Positions 5,101-5,258 of a DNA stretch of 5,258 nt are shown here, in pieces. The notes under the pieces were generated by a model. That model was not told the origin of the DNA and made no database searches. It saw only the letters and a list, made by a program, of their open reading frames with translations. Location of the stretch: the NCBI GenBank assembly GCA_017414585.1, contig JAFQLN010000009.1:1-5258 (forward strand). The letters are read 5' to 3'. How positions within the stretch are numbered: position 1 is the stretch's first letter; every line of letters begins with the position of its first letter. This DNA is from Clostridia bacterium. GTDB lineage: Bacteria; Bacillota_A; Clostridia; Oscillospirales; CAG-272. Made by a program: the position numbers and the translations under genes.

Positions 5101-5258
5101 GGCAACAGCATTTACTTTAGAAATTCAACTTGAAGTTAACGATGTTTCAGCAGATATACGATCGTTCCCGAGTAGGGGAGGGGCTTGCTCCTCCCGCCGA
5201 ATGATGTGGAGAAACCGTATTTTTTGATCTTTACGGACGATTTGTTTATAAAATCACG
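5101..5258. mobile_element. Element C: MITE-like element, right part cut by the window
   Basis: The left end (5101-5140) matches the inverse of element A's right end (322-361) with one mismatch in 40. From 5125 onward TTGAAGTTAACGATGTTTCA and the following bases to about 5171 match the left arm of element B (2738-2778). One 25-bp palindromic unit at 5172-5196 is identical to the one at 2779-2803. The rest (5195-5258) matches the element B core in reverse orientation. The bases outside the end (GACGGG) do not show the TCACGGC terminus seen at three other ends, so this end may be slightly eroded. No coding content is visible. Confidence 0.7.
5195..5258. repeat. Core of element C, inverted relative to the element B core
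   Basis: These 64 bases align without gaps to the reverse complement of 2917-2980, with about six differences by hand count. In element B the core reads the other way relative to the same left arm. The match continues to the last base of the window. Confidence 0.8.

Noticed and set aside
4494..5120. A 208-codon plus-strand frame running from the Rieske region into the last intergenic space
   Set aside because: It crosses the Rieske domain coding sequence, a terminator, the small antisense gene and its promoter, in a frame with no conserved motif.

Overview
This window looks like chromosomal DNA from a Gram-positive, low-to-mid GC member of the Firmicutes, probably a gut-type Clostridia (Oscillospiraceae-like). 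That is an inference. It rests on strong GGAGG-type ribosome binding sites, canonical sigma-A promoters (TTGACA/TACAAT and TTGACT/TATAAT), GC-rich genes separated by AT-edged intergenic repeats, and the kinds of proteins encoded. No taxonomic marker gene is present.

Layout. Positions 1-365 hold the right part of a repeat element (element A) built of nested inverted repeats; its left end lies outside the window. Positions 367-2577 (minus strand) encode a complete Lhr-like superfamily 2 DEAD/DEAH-box helicase of 736 residues, with a clear sigma-A promoter at 2659-2688. Positions 2707-3087 are a complete MITE-like element (element B). It has degenerate terminal inverted repeats, three tandem 46-47 bp GC-rich palindromic units, a fourth inverted unit, and a 9-bp direct repeat at its two borders that is probably a target-site duplication. 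Positions 3169-4623 (plus strand) encode a 484-residue FAD-dependent oxidoreductase with a C-terminal Rieske [2Fe-2S] domain. Positions 4622-4680 hold a double-stem intrinsic terminator between two convergent genes. Positions 4686-5006 (minus strand) encode an unrecognised 106-residue protein with a near-perfect promoter at 5049-5077. From 5101 to the window end is the left part of a third element (element C).

The three genes have no obvious shared pathway: they are two single-gene minus-strand units and one plus-strand gene, and look like ordinary housekeeping or accessory cytoplasmic functions. The unusual content is between the genes. Three of the four gene borders carry elements sharing the same outer end (GGCARCAGCATTTACTTT-like, followed by TTGAAGTT). 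The interiors differ: element A carries CCTTCCCC/GGGGAAGG hairpins and three 22-bp-spaced GGTATTCTATACC dyads, while B and C carry GTAGGGGAGGGG palindromes. The core of C is about 90% identical to the core of B but lies in the opposite orientation relative to the left end. This points to inversion or modular exchange between elements. The elements are non-coding and would need a transposase supplied from elsewhere.
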